Assembly (NCBI GenBank): GCA_009917455.1 | Contig: QZDS01000035.1 | Coordinates: 1-49,855, forward strand | Length of the DNA stretch: 49,855 bases | Direction: 5' to 3' | Source of the DNA: a bacterium 1xD8-48 | GTDB lineage: Bacteria > Bacillota > Clostridia > Lachnospirales > Lachnospiraceae | Part shown: positions 40,440-49,244 of the stretch, one piece after another | Layout of the letters: each line of letters starts with the position of its first letter | Numbering within the stretch: the stretch's first letter is position 1 | Program-made: the position numbers and the translations under genes | The notes under the pieces: generated by a model | Database searches by the model: none | Told to the model about the DNA's origin: nothing | The model's input: the letters and a program-made list of their open reading frames with translations, nothing else

Positions 40440-40727
40440 ATGACAAGTAAACAGCGCGCTTATTTAAAAAGCCTTGCCGCCCCCTTAGAGGCGACTCTCC
40501 AGATTGGAAAGCTGGGACTGACCCCGGAAGTAACTCAGGCTGTAAGAGAGGCTTTCAATACCAGAGAGCTTTTAAAGATTACGATGTTAAAGACCTGTCT
40601 GGATGATATCAGGCAGACGGCCGATATCCTTTCCGAGAGAACCGGCTCCCAGGTAGTGCAGGTTATCGGCAGAAAGATTGTCCTTTATAAGGAAAACAGG
40701 GACAATAAGAAAATCGAACTTCCCTGA
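40440..40727 (+). CDS. yhbY: YhbY/CRM-domain RNA-binding protein
   Basis: The 95-residue protein is a single CRM (YhbY-like) RNA-binding domain that associates with pre-50S ribosomes. It shows TSKQRAYLKSLAAPLEATLQIGKLGLTPEVTQAVREAFNTRELLKI and RTGSQVVQVIGRKIVLYKEN. The ATG at 40440 has GGAG seven bases upstream; a TTG six bases earlier is less likely. It sits between obg and nadD as in many Firmicutes. Confidence 0.93.
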   Translation: MTSKQRAYLKSLAAPLEATLQIGKLGLTPEVTQAVREAFNTRELLKITMLKTCLDDIRQTADILSERTGSQVVQVIGRKIVLYKENRDNKKIELP

Positions 40728-40744
40728 CAGATATGGAGAATATG

Positions 40745-41353
40745 ATGGAAAAAAAAGTCGGTATCATGGGAGGCACATTTAATCCGATTCACAATGGTCA
40801 TTTACTGCTTGCCGAATCTGCCAGAGAAGCCTTCGGGCTTGATGAAATTCTTTTTATGCCCAGCGGAAATTCCTATATGAAGGATGCCGCATCCATCCTC
40901 GACGGCAAAACCCGCGTCCATATGACAGAGCTGGCAATCGAAGGAAATCCTTTTTTCCGGTTATCCCGTATGGAGTTAGAGCGAAAGGGCCCTACTTATA
41001 CCTGCGACACGCTCTCTCAGTTAAAGCGGCAGGAGGGAGCCTGCCAGTATTTTTTTATCATGGGGGCCGACAATCTTTTTATTCTGGAAAAATGGAAGGA
41101 CGTGGAATACATTTTTCAGAACTGCGTAATAGCTGTGGCAGCGCGGGGAGATGAGCCAGACGGGGAAATCAGGCGAAGGGCAGAACTTTTGAAAAAACGT
41201 TATCAGGCCGATATCAGGCTTTTATCAGAGCGGCGGATTGATATTTCCTCCCTTGAAATCAGGGAAAGGCTGCAAAAAGGGCAAAGCGTGCGCTATCTGC
41301 TTCCCGACAGCGTGCTTGCCTATATCGCCCGGGAAGGATTGTATCAATCTTAA
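40745..41353 (+). CDS. nadD: Nicotinate-nucleotide adenylyltransferase NadD
   Basis: NadD makes nicotinic acid adenine dinucleotide, the penultimate step of NAD synthesis. The 202-residue protein shows GIMGGTFNPIHNGHLLLAESA, the GPTYTCDTLSQLK stretch, FIMGADNLFILEKWKDVEYI and RRIDISSLEIRERLQKGQSVRYLLPDSVLAYI with the ISSxxIR motif. I chose the ATG at 40745, six bases after GGAG; in-frame ATGs at 40733 and 40742 are alternatives. The yqeK gene follows. Confidence 0.95.
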   Translation: MEKKVGIMGGTFNPIHNGHLLLAESAREAFGLDEILFMPSGNSYMKDAASILDGKTRVHMTELAIEGNPFFRLSRMELERKGPTYTCDTLSQLKRQEGACQYFFIMGADNLFILEKWKDVEYIFQNCVIAVAARGDEPDGEIRRRAELLKKRYQADIRLLSERRIDISSLEIRERLQKGQSVRYLLPDSVLAYIAREGLYQS

Positions 41354-41416
41354 AACCAGGGCAAATGCGGATAAGCGTTAAGCTCTGTATTGCAGTCTTG
41401 CGGCATGGAGGAGAAA

Positions 41417-42016
41417 GTGAAAAGTGTTGATATTGATAAAATAAAGAAAAAAATGGAAAAGGAGCTGGATGCCAGACGCTATGAGCATACGCTTGGCGTT
41501 GCCTACACGGCCGCGGCTCTTGCCATGTGCTATGGTGAGGATATGTTCAAGGCGCAGGTGGCGGGACTTTTGCATGACTGTGCCAAATGCATGAGCAATG
41601 AAAAAAAGCTGGAAATTTGCGCAAAGCACCACATTAAGGTGACGGAGGTTGAAAAGCAGAATCCGTTTCTGCTCCATGCAAAGGTAGGGAGCTATCTGGC
41701 AGGAAAACGTTATCATGTGGAAGATAAGGATATCTTAAACGCCGTTTTAAACCATACGACAGGCCGTCCCGAAATGTCGAGGCTTGAGAAAATCATTTAT
41801 ATTGCAGATTATATTGAACCGGGCCGAAAACACGCCCCAAATCTTTCACAGGTGCGCGCCCTTGCATTCCACGATTTGGACAGGGCGCTTTTGCAGATTC
41901 TGAAGGATACGCTGGACTATCTTCAAAGTATTGAAAGCCCGATAGACCCTCTGACACAGAGAACTTACGATTACTATATCAAGGAGGAAACAAATGGAAG
42001 GTTTTTCCGAAAATAA
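41417..42016 (+). CDS. yqeK: YqeK family HD-domain hydrolase (Ap4A hydrolase)
   Basis: YqeK hydrolyses diadenosine tetraphosphate to two ADP using a metal-dependent HD domain. The roughly 199-residue protein has RRYEHTLGVAYTAAALA, LLHDCAKCM (the HD pair), NAVLNHTTGRPEMSRLEKIIYIADYIEPGRKHAP and REL-type helices. The start is uncertain. I favour GTG at 41417, directly after GGAGGAG; an ATG at 41405 lies inside that purine run and would add four residues. Its end overlaps the rsfS start by 23 bases. Confidence 0.9.
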   Translation: MKSVDIDKIKKKMEKELDARRYEHTLGVAYTAAALAMCYGEDMFKAQVAGLLHDCAKCMSNEKKLEICAKHHIKVTEVEKQNPFLLHAKVGSYLAGKRYHVEDKDILNAVLNHTTGRPEMSRLEKIIYIADYIEPGRKHAPNLSQVRALAFHDLDRALLQILKDTLDYLQSIESPIDPLTQRTYDYYIKEETNGRFFRK

Positions 42017-42362
42017 GGTAAAGGATATGGCAGCCCTTGCCATCGAAGCATTAGAGGACAAAAAAGCCGAGGATATCAGAGTGATTGATATCAGCCAGGT
42101 TTCCGTTATCGCAGATTATTTCATTATTGCAAACGGAACCAATAAAAGTCAGATACAGACGCTTTCGGACACTGTGGAGGAAAAACTCGGGAAAGCGGGA
42201 TATTTCATGAAGCAAAAGGAAGGATTCCGCAACGCCAATTGGGTTCTTTTAGATTTCGGGGACATTATCGTCCACATTTTCGACAAGGAGAACCGGCTCT
42301 TTTATGACCTTGAAAGAATCTGGCGGGACGGGAAGGTTGTGGACGCGGAAGCTTTCCGCTGA
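41994..42362 (+). CDS. rsfS: Ribosomal silencing factor RsfS
   Basis: RsfS binds L14 on the large subunit and blocks subunit joining under starvation. The 122-residue product shows MAALAIEALEDKKAEDIRVIDISQVSVIADYFIIANGTNKSQIQTLSDTVEEKLG and NWVLLDFGDIIVHIFDKENRLFYDLERIWRDGKVV. AAGGAGG precedes the start. It is the last gene of the rplU-to-rsfS run; a strong terminator follows. Confidence 0.96.
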   Translation: MEGFSENKVKDMAALAIEALEDKKAEDIRVIDISQVSVIADYFIIANGTNKSQIQTLSDTVEEKLGKAGYFMKQKEGFRNANWVLLDFGDIIVHIFDKENRLFYDLERIWRDGKVVDAEAFR

Positions 42363-42421
42363 GTTTTCAGGTAAATCCACCGGTGGTTTTTTGAAAGCTT
42401 TTGCCGGATAATATGTATAAA

Positions 42422-42464
42422 TATGCAGAAAGGAACCGTGTCCATCCCGGTTCCTTTCTGCATA
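42422..42464. terminator. Bidirectional terminator between rsfS and the DUF378 gene
   Basis: A perfect 17-base stem (42422-42438 with 42448-42464) has a nine-base loop. A T-rich tail follows on the plus strand. It sits between convergent genes, suitable for ending both. Confidence 0.8.
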
Positions 42465-42472
42465 CAGATTTT

Positions 42473-42691
42473 CTATTCCCTGACCCTTTCGGCGCCGCCC
42501 GCATACATATAAAATGTAAGCAGATAAAGCCCGCTTATTCCCACAAGCGCATAGACGATTCTGGCAATCCAGGACATGTTTCCGAACAGAAAAGATACAA
42601 GGTCAAAGGAGAAGAATCCGATGAGTCCCCAGTTGACCGCACCTATAATGGCAATCGTAAGCGCAATACAGTCCAGACATTTATTGTTCAT
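42473..42691 (-). CDS. DUF378 family small membrane protein
   Basis: The 72-residue protein has two membrane helices. It has the DUF378 pattern (CLDCIALTIAIIGAVNWGLIGFFSFDLVSFLFG, then IARIVYALVGISGLYLLTF). Its function is unknown. I took the ATG whose start is 42691, with GGAGG about ten bases before; upstream residues in the frame would not be hydrophobic. It is a single gene on the minus strand. Confidence 0.9.
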   Translation of the reverse strand: MNNKCLDCIALTIAIIGAVNWGLIGFFSFDLVSFLFGNMSWIARIVYALVGISGLYLLTFYMYAGGAERVRE

Positions 42692-42845
42692 TTCACACAC
42701 CTCCATAAGAATTTTCATGAAGCCTTTTTTCAGGGCTGTCAGTTTTATTTTTCCCGATGATGAAAAAAATATGCCTCCTGTTTTTTACAGGCATTTAAAA
42801 GAATACAAAAAGAAACGCAGAAAAGATAAAATTTCAATATCTAAG

Positions 42846-42874
42846 TTGACAATGGCGCATATTTGGGGTATTAT
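42846..42874 (+). promoter_or_regulatory. Strong promoter of livK
   Basis: A consensus -35 TTGACA (42846-42851), 17-base spacer and -10 TATTAT (42869-42874) lie 34 bases before the livK start codon. The rest of the 217-base stretch 42692-42908 holds only the DUF378 ribosome site and a small C/T-rich hairpin region near 42775-42795. Confidence 0.8.
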
Positions 42875-42908
42875 TGCACTTGAAATAAATCATAGAGGAG
42901 GAATAATT

Positions 42909-44186
42909 ATGAGAAAATTCAAAAAAGAAATCAGTCTCTTTCTCGTAGCTGCAATGACCATGCTGATGCTTGCAGGCTGCGGCGGCAATGATGCAGCAGC
43001 AGACGCCGGCACAGATAATGGCAGCCAGACGGAGGGAACAGAGACGGAAGGCGCGTCTTCTGAAGCTGATACTTCTTCTGATGCCGCTGATTCAGAGAGT
43101 ACAGGAGCTGCTTCGGGCGAGGCGTTTAAGATTGGCGCAATCGGCCCTTCCACCGGAAGCGCTGCGGTTTACGGTCTTGCTGTTCAGAACGGAGCTGACC
43201 TTGCCGTGAAGGAGATTAACGCGGCAGGCGGTATCGCCGGTTTCCAGATTGAGTACAATTTCCAGGATGACGAGTGTGACAACGAAAAGTCCGTTAATGC
43301 CTATAATACATTGAAGGACTGGGGAATGCAGATGTTAGTCGGAACCACCACAAGCGGCTGCTGTATCGCAGTTGCTGCCGAATCCGCCAACGACAATCTC
43401 TTCCAGCTCACTCCTTCGGGGTCTTCCGTTGACATTATCAGCGGAAATGACAATGTATTCCAGGTATGCTTCACAGACCCTAACCAGGGTGTGGGCGCCG
43501 CTGAATATATTGGTTCCAATAAGGTTGCCGAGAAGGTTGCCATTATTTACGACAGCTCTGATGTGTACTCATCGGGTATTTATGAGAAGTTTGCACAGGA
43601 AGCTGCAAACCAGCCTTTTGAAATCGTATCTGCGGAAGCCTTTACCGCTGATAACAAGACAGACTTCTCCGTACAGCTTCAGAAGGCAAAGGACGCAGGC
43701 GCAGACCTTGTATTTCTGCCTATCTACTATACAGAGGCTTCTTTAATCCTGACACAGGCAAACAGCATGGGATATGAGCCCAAGTTCTTTGGATGCGACG
43801 GCCTTGACGGTATTCTTAACGTAGAAAACTTTGATGTTTCCCTTGCCGAGGGCGTTATGCTGCTTACTCCTTTTGCAGCCGATGCAGAGGACGAGGCAAC
43901 CAAGTCATTTGTAACCGCATATAAGGAAGCTTACGGCGACACTCCGAACCAGTTTGCAGCCGATGCGTATGACGCGGTTTATATTATGAAAGCTGCCATC
44001 GAAAAATGCGGCGCAACACCTTCCGACAGTGTTTCTGATATCTGCGATAAGATGAAAGGCGCAATGGCTGAAATTTCTGTAGACGGCCTTACCGGCGCAG
44101 CAATGTCATGGGACAGCGACGGCGCTGTAAACAAGGCTCCCAAGGCCATGGAAATTGTAAACGGCAATTATTCTTTAATTCAGTAA
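42909..44186 (+). CDS. livK: Branched-chain amino acid-type ABC transporter substrate-binding lipoprotein
   Basis: This is the extracellular receptor of a HAAT-family importer. The 425-residue precursor has a lipoprotein signal (KKEISLFLVAAMTMLMLAGCGG, lipobox LAGC with Cys24). A flexible S/T/E/A-rich linker of about 45 residues follows, then a periplasmic-binding-protein type I domain starting FKIGAIGPSTGSAAVYGLAVQNGADLAVKEINAAGGIAGFQIEY. The ATG at 42909 has AGGAGG nearby; a longer frame from 42576 is non-coding upstream DNA. Its own promoter and terminator suggest higher expression than the rest of the transporter. Substrate: probably branched-chain or related amino acids. Confidence 0.94.
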   Translation: MRKFKKEISLFLVAAMTMLMLAGCGGNDAAADAGTDNGSQTEGTETEGASSEADTSSDAADSESTGAASGEAFKIGAIGPSTGSAAVYGLAVQNGADLAVKEINAAGGIAGFQIEYNFQDDECDNEKSVNAYNTLKDWGMQMLVGTTTSGCCIAVAAESANDNLFQLTPSGSSVDIISGNDNVFQVCFTDPNQGVGAAEYIGSNKVAEKVAIIYDSSDVYSSGIYEKFAQEAANQPFEIVSAEAFTADNKTDFSVQLQKAKDAGADLVFLPIYYTEASLILTQANSMGYEPKFFGCDGLDGILNVENFDVSLAEGVMLLTPFAADAEDEATKSFVTAYKEAYGDTPNQFAADAYDAVYIMKAAIEKCGATPSDSVSDICDKMKGAMAEISVDGLTGAAMSWDSDGAVNKAPKAMEIVNGNYSLIQ

Positions 44187-44209
44187 ATTTGTATATCGTT
44201 TATAAGGCC

Positions 44210-44240
44210 AAAGAGGGTTGCAGCTGCGCAGCCCTCTTTT
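44210..44240 (+). terminator. Terminator after livK
   Basis: A 12-base stem with one G-U pair (44210-44221 with 44228-44239) has a six-base loop and a short T-tract. Partial read-through may supply livHMGF. Confidence 0.65.
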
Positions 44241-44323
44241 ATCATATTCGGCTGCTTCAAGACATTTATCTGCCGTGAAGTCCGTGTTTATGCGGTTTTG
44301 TTTATACGATTTTCGATAAAGGC

Positions 44324-44353
44324 TTGCAAGCCCTGTACGATATCTGCTATACT
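44324..44353 (+). promoter_or_regulatory. Promoter of livHMGF
   Basis: The -35 TTGCAA (44324-44329) and -10 TATACT (44348-44353) are separated by 18 bases, about 40 bases before livH. The 200-base gap between livK and livH otherwise holds only the terminator. Confidence 0.65.
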
Positions 44354-44394
44354 AGGTTAATAACTTTTTACAAGAGAAAGGCATGGTTATTGAT

Positions 44395-45279
44395 ATGAGC
44401 TTTATATCCTATTTAATCAATGGAATCAGTCTGGGAAGCGTGTACGCGATTATAGCTCTGGGCTATACAATGGTTTACGGTATTGCCAAGATGCTGAATT
44501 TTGCACACGGCGACGTCATTATGGTGGGCGGCTTTACTGTCTTTTTTGCGGTCAGCATGCAGGGACTGCCGACGATAGTGGGGATTTTGCTTGCGGTTGT
44601 GTTATGTACGCTGCTGGGAATTACGATTGAATATATTGCCTACAGACCGCTGCGGCAGGCGGCGTCCTCCCTTGCGGTTCTCATCACGGCAATCGGGGTC
44701 AGCTATTTTCTTCAGAACATTGCATTGATTATTTTCGGAGCCAACACAAAGGCTTTTACCTCCGTTGTCACCATACCGGCTCTCAGGCTTGCGGAAGGCC
44801 AGATAATCATTTCCGGTGAAACCATTGTGACAATTATTTCCTGCATTGTCATTATGACGGGTCTTACGCTGTTCATCAACAAGACCAAAGCCGGTCAGGC
44901 AATGCTGGCGGTTTCGGAGGATAAAGGCGCCGCACAGCTCATGGGAATCAACGTGAACAGAACCATATCCCTTACCTTCGCCATTGGCTCCGCGCTTGCT
45001 GCAATTGCGGGAATGCTTTTATGCTCCGCCTATCCTTCACTTACTCCTTATACGGGCTCCATGCCGGGTATTAAGGCTTTCGTGGCCGCAGTATTTGGCG
45101 GAATCGGCTCAATTCCGGGGGCTCTGCTTGGGGGAATTGTGCTGGGGATAATCGAAATACTAGGCAAGGCCTACATTTCATCCCAAATGGCCGACGCCAT
45201 TGTGTTTATGGTTTTGATTGTCGTCCTTCTTGTGAAGCCTACAGGTATTTTGGGCAAAAAGATTCAGGAAAAGGTTTAG
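44395..45279 (+). CDS. livH: ABC transporter permease LivH
   Basis: This is one of two membrane permeases of the HAAT importer. The 294-residue protein has about eight membrane helices. It shows the family start SFISYLINGISLGSVYAIIALGYTMVYGIAKMLNFAHGDVIMVGGF and the EAA-like loop AVSEDKGAAQLMGINVNRTISLTFAIGSALAAIAGML. I prefer the ATG at 44395, which aligns with homologues, although the ATG at 44383 lies just after GAGAAAGG. Its stop is twelve bases before livM. Confidence 0.93.
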   Translation: MSFISYLINGISLGSVYAIIALGYTMVYGIAKMLNFAHGDVIMVGGFTVFFAVSMQGLPTIVGILLAVVLCTLLGITIEYIAYRPLRQAASSLAVLITAIGVSYFLQNIALIIFGANTKAFTSVVTIPALRLAEGQIIISGETIVTIISCIVIMTGLTLFINKTKAGQAMLAVSEDKGAAQLMGINVNRTISLTFAIGSALAAIAGMLLCSAYPSLTPYTGSMPGIKAFVAAVFGGIGSIPGALLGGIVLGIIEILGKAYISSQMADAIVFMVLIVVLLVKPTGILGKKIQEKV

Positions 45280-45291
45280 GAGGAGAATCCC

Positions 45292-46359
45292 ATGAAAAAA
45301 TTTAAACCTGGTAAATATACAAAGGATAATATCATCACCTACGGCATGATAATTCTTGTCTATATTGTCGTGCAGATATTGATAAACACAGGCCATATTT
45401 CCAGCCTGATGCAGGGGCTTTTGGTTCCTCTGTGTGTGTACGTCATTCTGGCCGTATCCTTAAATCTGACTGTGGGAATTCTTGGGGAGCTCAGCCTGGG
45501 TCATGCGGGATTTATGTGTGTGGGCGCTTTCGTCGGGGCATTTTTTTCCAAATGCACGCAGGATGTGATTACTGCGGACCTCCCCCGTTTTATCCTTGCT
45601 ATTTTGTCAGGCGCCATATCTGCCGGCATCATAGGCTTTTTAATTGGTATGCCTGTTTTGAGGCTGCGGGGCGATTACCTCGCCATCGTAACGCTTGCTT
45701 TCGGTGAAATTATTAAGAATATCATTAACGTATTATATATAGGAAAGGACAGCCGAGGTTTTCACTTTTCCCTGAAGGATTCCCTCTCACTGGGGCTTGA
45801 AGAAGACGGGGTTGTCATTATTAACGGCGCCCAGGGAATTACGGGAACACCCAAAAATTCCACCTTTACCATCGGAATCATTCTGATTGTCATAACGCTC
45901 ATCATTGTTCTCAACCTGATTCGTTCAAGGGACGGACGGGCGATTATGTCCATCAGGGATAATCTGATTGCGGCGGAATCCATCGGAATCAATATCACCA
46001 GGTACAAGCTGATGGCGTTTTCCATTTCTGCGGCTTTAGCGGGAATTGCGGGCGTTCTTTACTCCCACAACTTAAACAGCCTTATGGCAACGCCGAAAAA
46101 CTTCGGATACAATATGTCGATTATGATTCTTGTTTTTGTGGTGCTTGGAGGAATTGGAAATATCAGAGGTTCCATAATAGCGGCGGTAGTGCTCACGCTG
46201 CTTCCTGAGCTTCTTCGGGGACTCAGCGATTATCGTATGCTGATTTATTCTGTTGTTCTGATTATTATGATGCTGTTTAACTGGAGTCCTAAGCTGATTT
46301 ATCTGCGGGAAAAATATTCCCCGAAACGGCTGCTTAAGAAAAACAGGGAGGTGCGTTAG
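45292..46359 (+). CDS. livM: ABC transporter permease LivM
   Basis: This is the second permease of the importer. The 355-residue membrane protein has about ten helices and the motifs LNLTVGILGELSLGHAGFMCVGAFVGAF, MPVLRLRGDYLAIVTLAFGEI and SIRDNLIAAESIGINITRYKLMAFSISAALAGIAGVLYSHNL. A short basic tail ends the protein. AGGAGG precedes the start. livG begins two bases after its stop. Confidence 0.94.
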   Translation: MKKFKPGKYTKDNIITYGMIILVYIVVQILINTGHISSLMQGLLVPLCVYVILAVSLNLTVGILGELSLGHAGFMCVGAFVGAFFSKCTQDVITADLPRFILAILSGAISAGIIGFLIGMPVLRLRGDYLAIVTLAFGEIIKNIINVLYIGKDSRGFHFSLKDSLSLGLEEDGVVIINGAQGITGTPKNSTFTIGIILIVITLIIVLNLIRSRDGRAIMSIRDNLIAAESIGINITRYKLMAFSISAALAGIAGVLYSHNLNSLMATPKNFGYNMSIMILVFVVLGGIGNIRGSIIAAVVLTLLPELLRGLSDYRMLIYSVVLIIMMLFNWSPKLIYLREKYSPKRLLKKNREVR

Positions 46360-46361
46360 GC

Positions 46362-47120
46362 ATGGCATTGTTGGAGGTTAAAAATTTAAGCATTTCTTTC
46401 GGAGGCTTGCAGGCTGTGGATGATTTTGAGATTTCCATCAAAAAAGGACAGCTTTACGGCCTGATCGGTCCTAACGGAGCCGGAAAAACAACGGTATTCA
46501 ATCTCCTTACCGGCGTCTATAAGCCGGACGAGGGAATGATTAAGCTGGACGGAGAGAATATTACCGGCCTGAAAACCATAGAGATTAACAAGGCCGGCGT
46601 CGCAAGAACCTTCCAGAACATCAGGTTATTCAAGAACTTAAGCGTGATGGATAATGTAAAGGCGGGGCTTCATAATCATTACAAATATTCCGCGGCGACG
46701 GGAATCTTAAGGCTTCCCAAATATTTCAGTGTGGAAAAGGCTATGAATGAGAAAGCTATGGAGCTTTTAAAGGTTTTCGAGCTTGAAGGGGAGGCCGATT
46801 ATCTGGCGGCAAATCTTCCTTACGGCAAGCAACGTAAGCTTGAAATTGCAAGGGCTCTCGCCACGGAGCCAAAGCTCTTGCTTCTGGATGAGCCGGCGGC
46901 GGGAATGAATCCGAACGAAACCCTGGAGCTTATGAACACCATCCGGTTTGTGAGGGATAACTTCGACATGACGATTCTTTTAATCGAGCATGATATGAAG
47001 CTGGTGTCAGGTATCTGCGAGGAACTGACTGTGCTTAACTTTGGAAGAATTCTCTCTAAAGGACCTACAAGTGAGGTCTTGAACGACCCTCAGGTTATCA
47101 CGGCATACCTGGGAGAATAG
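46362..47120 (+). CDS. livG: ABC transporter ATP-binding protein LivG
   Basis: This is an ATPase of the importer. The 252-residue protein has Walker A GPNGAGKTT (about 37-45) and the LivG-specific segment AGVARTFQNIRLFKNLSVMDNV. The signature region reads LPYGKQRKLEIARAL in place of a canonical LSGGQ, normal for LivG. Walker B is LLLLDEPAAGMNPNE and the H-loop is IEHDM. A GGAGG site precedes it. The livF gene starts 25 bases after its stop. Confidence 0.95.
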   Translation: MALLEVKNLSISFGGLQAVDDFEISIKKGQLYGLIGPNGAGKTTVFNLLTGVYKPDEGMIKLDGENITGLKTIEINKAGVARTFQNIRLFKNLSVMDNVKAGLHNHYKYSAATGILRLPKYFSVEKAMNEKAMELLKVFELEGEADYLAANLPYGKQRKLEIARALATEPKLLLLDEPAAGMNPNETLELMNTIRFVRDNFDMTILLIEHDMKLVSGICEELTVLNFGRILSKGPTSEVLNDPQVITAYLGE

Positions 47121-47145
47121 CTTGTTTTGCAGGAGGAAAGTAGCG

Positions 47146-47856
47146 ATGGCAATGCTTGAAATAAAAGATTTGGAAGTATATTACGGCGTAATTCAGGCAA
47201 TCAAGGGGGTAAGCTTCGAGGTAAACGAGGGGGAAGTAATTGCTTTGATTGGCGCCAACGGCGCAGGGAAAACCACTATTCTGCATACAATTACCGGACT
47301 GTTAGAGGCCAGGAAGGGGACTGTTACTTTTGACGGTAAAGATATCACAAAGGTACCGGCCCATAAAATCGTAACAATGGGAATGGCTCATGTGCCGGAG
47401 GGAAGACGTGTGTTTGCCAATCTTTCCGTTCTTCAGAACCTGAAAATGGGGGCATATACCCGCAAGGATAAAAATGAAATCGAGCAGACCCTGCAGACGG
47501 TATATAAGCGTTTCCCAAGGCTGGAAGAGAGGCAGAACCAGCTTGCCGGAACCTTAAGCGGAGGAGAGCAGCAGATGCTGGCTATGGGACGGGCGCTCAT
47601 GTCACACCCGAGGATCCTCCTTATGGATGAGCCCTCCATGGGGCTTTCGCCTATCTTTGTCAATGAAATTTTTGATATTATTAAGAAAGTCAGCGCGGGC
47701 GGGACTACAGTGCTTCTGGTTGAGCAAAACGCCAAAAAGGCGCTTTCCATCTCAAACAGGGCTTATGTGCTTGAGACAGGTAATATCGTTCTTGAAGGCA
47801 AAGCGGAAGAGTTGCTAAACAATGATTCCATCAAAAAGGCCTATCTGGGAGAATAA
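47146..47856 (+). CDS. livF: ABC transporter ATP-binding protein LivF
   Basis: This is the second ATPase of the importer, forming a heterodimer with LivG. The 236-residue protein has Walker A GANGAGKTT, LSGGEQQMLAMGRAL as signature and LLMDEPSMGLSPIFVNEIF as Walker B, with VEQNAKKALSISNRAYVLETG, the LivF C-terminal pattern. I chose the ATG at 47146 because AGGAGG precedes it; the ATG-like frame from 47122 would add eight residues. Confidence 0.95.
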   Translation: MAMLEIKDLEVYYGVIQAIKGVSFEVNEGEVIALIGANGAGKTTILHTITGLLEARKGTVTFDGKDITKVPAHKIVTMGMAHVPEGRRVFANLSVLQNLKMGAYTRKDKNEIEQTLQTVYKRFPRLEERQNQLAGTLSGGEQQMLAMGRALMSHPRILLMDEPSMGLSPIFVNEIFDIIKKVSAGGTTVLLVEQNAKKALSISNRAYVLETGNIVLEGKAEELLNNDSIKKAYLGE

Positions 47857-47883
47857 ACCTTATCAGAAAAGGGGGTAGCAGTA

Positions 47884-48510
47884 ATGAAGGAAAGAATTGT
47901 AATCACAATTGCAAGGCAGTATGGCAGCGGAGGGCGCACCATCGCTAAAATGCTTTCAGAGAAGATGGGGATTCACTACTATGACAAGGAGCTTATGAAG
48001 CTGGCTTCCGAGGAAAGCGGTATTAACGAGGCTCTCTTTGTGAGCGCGGACGAGAAGATAAAAAGCACCCGGCTCTTTAAGATTGCCCACAATATTTATC
48101 AGGGTGAATTGATTCCGCCTGAAAGCGATGATTTTGTATCCACACAGAATCTTTTTAACTATCAGGCAAAAATAATCAAGCAGCTTGCAATGGAGGAGTC
48201 CTGTGTCATCGTAGGGCGGTGCGCTGATTTTATATTAAAGGATTACGATAATGTGCTCAGCGTATTCATCCACGCTCCCCACGAGTATTGCATGGAGCAG
48301 GCGGCTTTAAAGCAGCCGACGCTGTCTCCGAGAGAACTTGAAAAGTTTATTTTTAAGACAGATAAACATAAGGCGGAATATTATAAATACTATACCGGCA
48401 GAGAGTGGACGGACGCCAGAAATTATGATTTGTGCCTGGACAGCTCCAAACTGGGATTTGAACGATGCGTGGAAGAGATTATCTCCTATATCGGCGTAAG
48501 GTTCAGATAA
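47884..48510 (+). CDS. Cytidylate kinase-like family protein
   Basis: The 208-residue protein is a P-loop kinase of the cytidylate-kinase-like family. It begins RIVITIARQYGSGGRTIAKMLSEKMGIHYYDKELMKLA, where GSGGRTIA is a variant P-loop. It shows SCVIVGRCADFIL and NVLSVFIHAPHEYCMEQAAL plus a C-terminal YYTGREWTDARNYDLCLDSSKLGFE stretch typical of the group. It is not Cmk itself, and the substrate is unknown. It lies 27 bases after livF with a GGGGG-type site and may be read with the transporter. Confidence 0.85.
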   Translation: MKERIVITIARQYGSGGRTIAKMLSEKMGIHYYDKELMKLASEESGINEALFVSADEKIKSTRLFKIAHNIYQGELIPPESDDFVSTQNLFNYQAKIIKQLAMEESCVIVGRCADFILKDYDNVLSVFIHAPHEYCMEQAALKQPTLSPRELEKFIFKTDKHKAEYYKYYTGREWTDARNYDLCLDSSKLGFERCVEEIISYIGVRFR

Positions 48511-48519
48511 ATTAAAATG

Positions 48520-48554
48520 CTCCGGAAAAGAACATATGCGCTTCTTTCCCGGAG
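48520..48554. terminator. Bidirectional terminator between the kinase-like gene and lexA
   Basis: CTCCGG-x-AAAGAA pairs with TTCTTT-x-CCGGAG with a single mismatch, giving a 13-position stem with a nine-base loop. T-rich sequence follows on the plus strand. It lies between convergent genes. Confidence 0.75.
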
Positions 48555-48562
48555 TTTATTCT

Positions 48563-49180
48563 TTATTTAAAAACGCGGAATACGCCGAATACTTTTCCCA
48601 GAATCTGGCAGTCGTCTACGATAATCGGGTCCATGCTGTCATTTTCGGGCTGGAGCCTGATATGACCGTCTTCCTTATAAAAAGTCTTAACGGTAGCGGA
48701 ATCGTCAATAAGCGCTACTATCATGTCTCCATTGGAGGCAGTCTGGCAGGCATTCACAAAAATCCGGTCGCCGCTGAAAATACCGGCGTTAATCATGGAA
48801 TCTCCCCTGACATTTAAAACAAAAGACTGGCCGTTTGGAACAATTTCAGCGGGAACAGGAAAATAACTGTCTATATTTTCCTCAGCAAGAATGGGTGTGC
48901 CCGCCGCAACCTGACCGATAACCGGCAGACTGACCATTTCCGTGCGTACCATCTGAAAATTGTCGTCACAGATTTCTATTGCTCTGGGCTTTGTCGGGTC
49001 TCTTCTGATATAACCGTTTTTTTCGAGGGTCTCAAGATGAGAATGAACGGACGAAGTTGATTTTAACTGAACAGCTTCGCAGATTTCTCTTACCGATGGC
49101 GGGTATCCCCTTTTTAAAATTTCTTCCTTGATATAATCCAGAATTTCCTGTTGCTTGTTGCTGATTTTTCCGTATGCCAT
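48563..49180 (-). CDS. lexA: SOS repressor LexA
   Basis: LexA represses DNA-damage genes and cleaves itself when RecA filaments form. The 205-residue protein has a winged helix-turn-helix (YPPSVREICEAVQLKSTSSVHSHLETLEKNGYI). The self-cleavage site is Ala93-Gly94 (GQVAAGTPI). The catalytic dyad is Ser128 (VRGDSMINAGI) and Lys165 (SATVKTFYKE). GGAGG precedes the start. Its promoter holds a LexA-like box at 49272-49283, so it should regulate itself. It is divergent from the YneA-like gene, as in Bacillus. Confidence 0.97.
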   Translation of the reverse strand: MAYGKISNKQQEILDYIKEEILKRGYPPSVREICEAVQLKSTSSVHSHLETLEKNGYIRRDPTKPRAIEICDDNFQMVRTEMVSLPVIGQVAAGTPILAEENIDSYFPVPAEIVPNGQSFVLNVRGDSMINAGIFSGDRIFVNACQTASNGDMIVALIDDSATVKTFYKEDGHIRLQPENDSMDPIIVDDCQILGKVFGVFRVFK

Positions 49181-49244
49181 TCGGTTTCCTCCATTCCTGT
49201 TTTGCAGATATCACTCAAAATACTTCTGCTTTTTTGTTAAATCA

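Noticed and set aside
42576..42908. N-terminal extension of livK
   Set aside because: The extra 111 codons run through the convergent DUF378 gene and the livK promoter; the lipoprotein signal begins at 42909.
48530..48541. GAACATATGCGC as a LexA box
   Set aside because: The second half lacks GTTC, and the sequence is inside a terminator between convergent genes.
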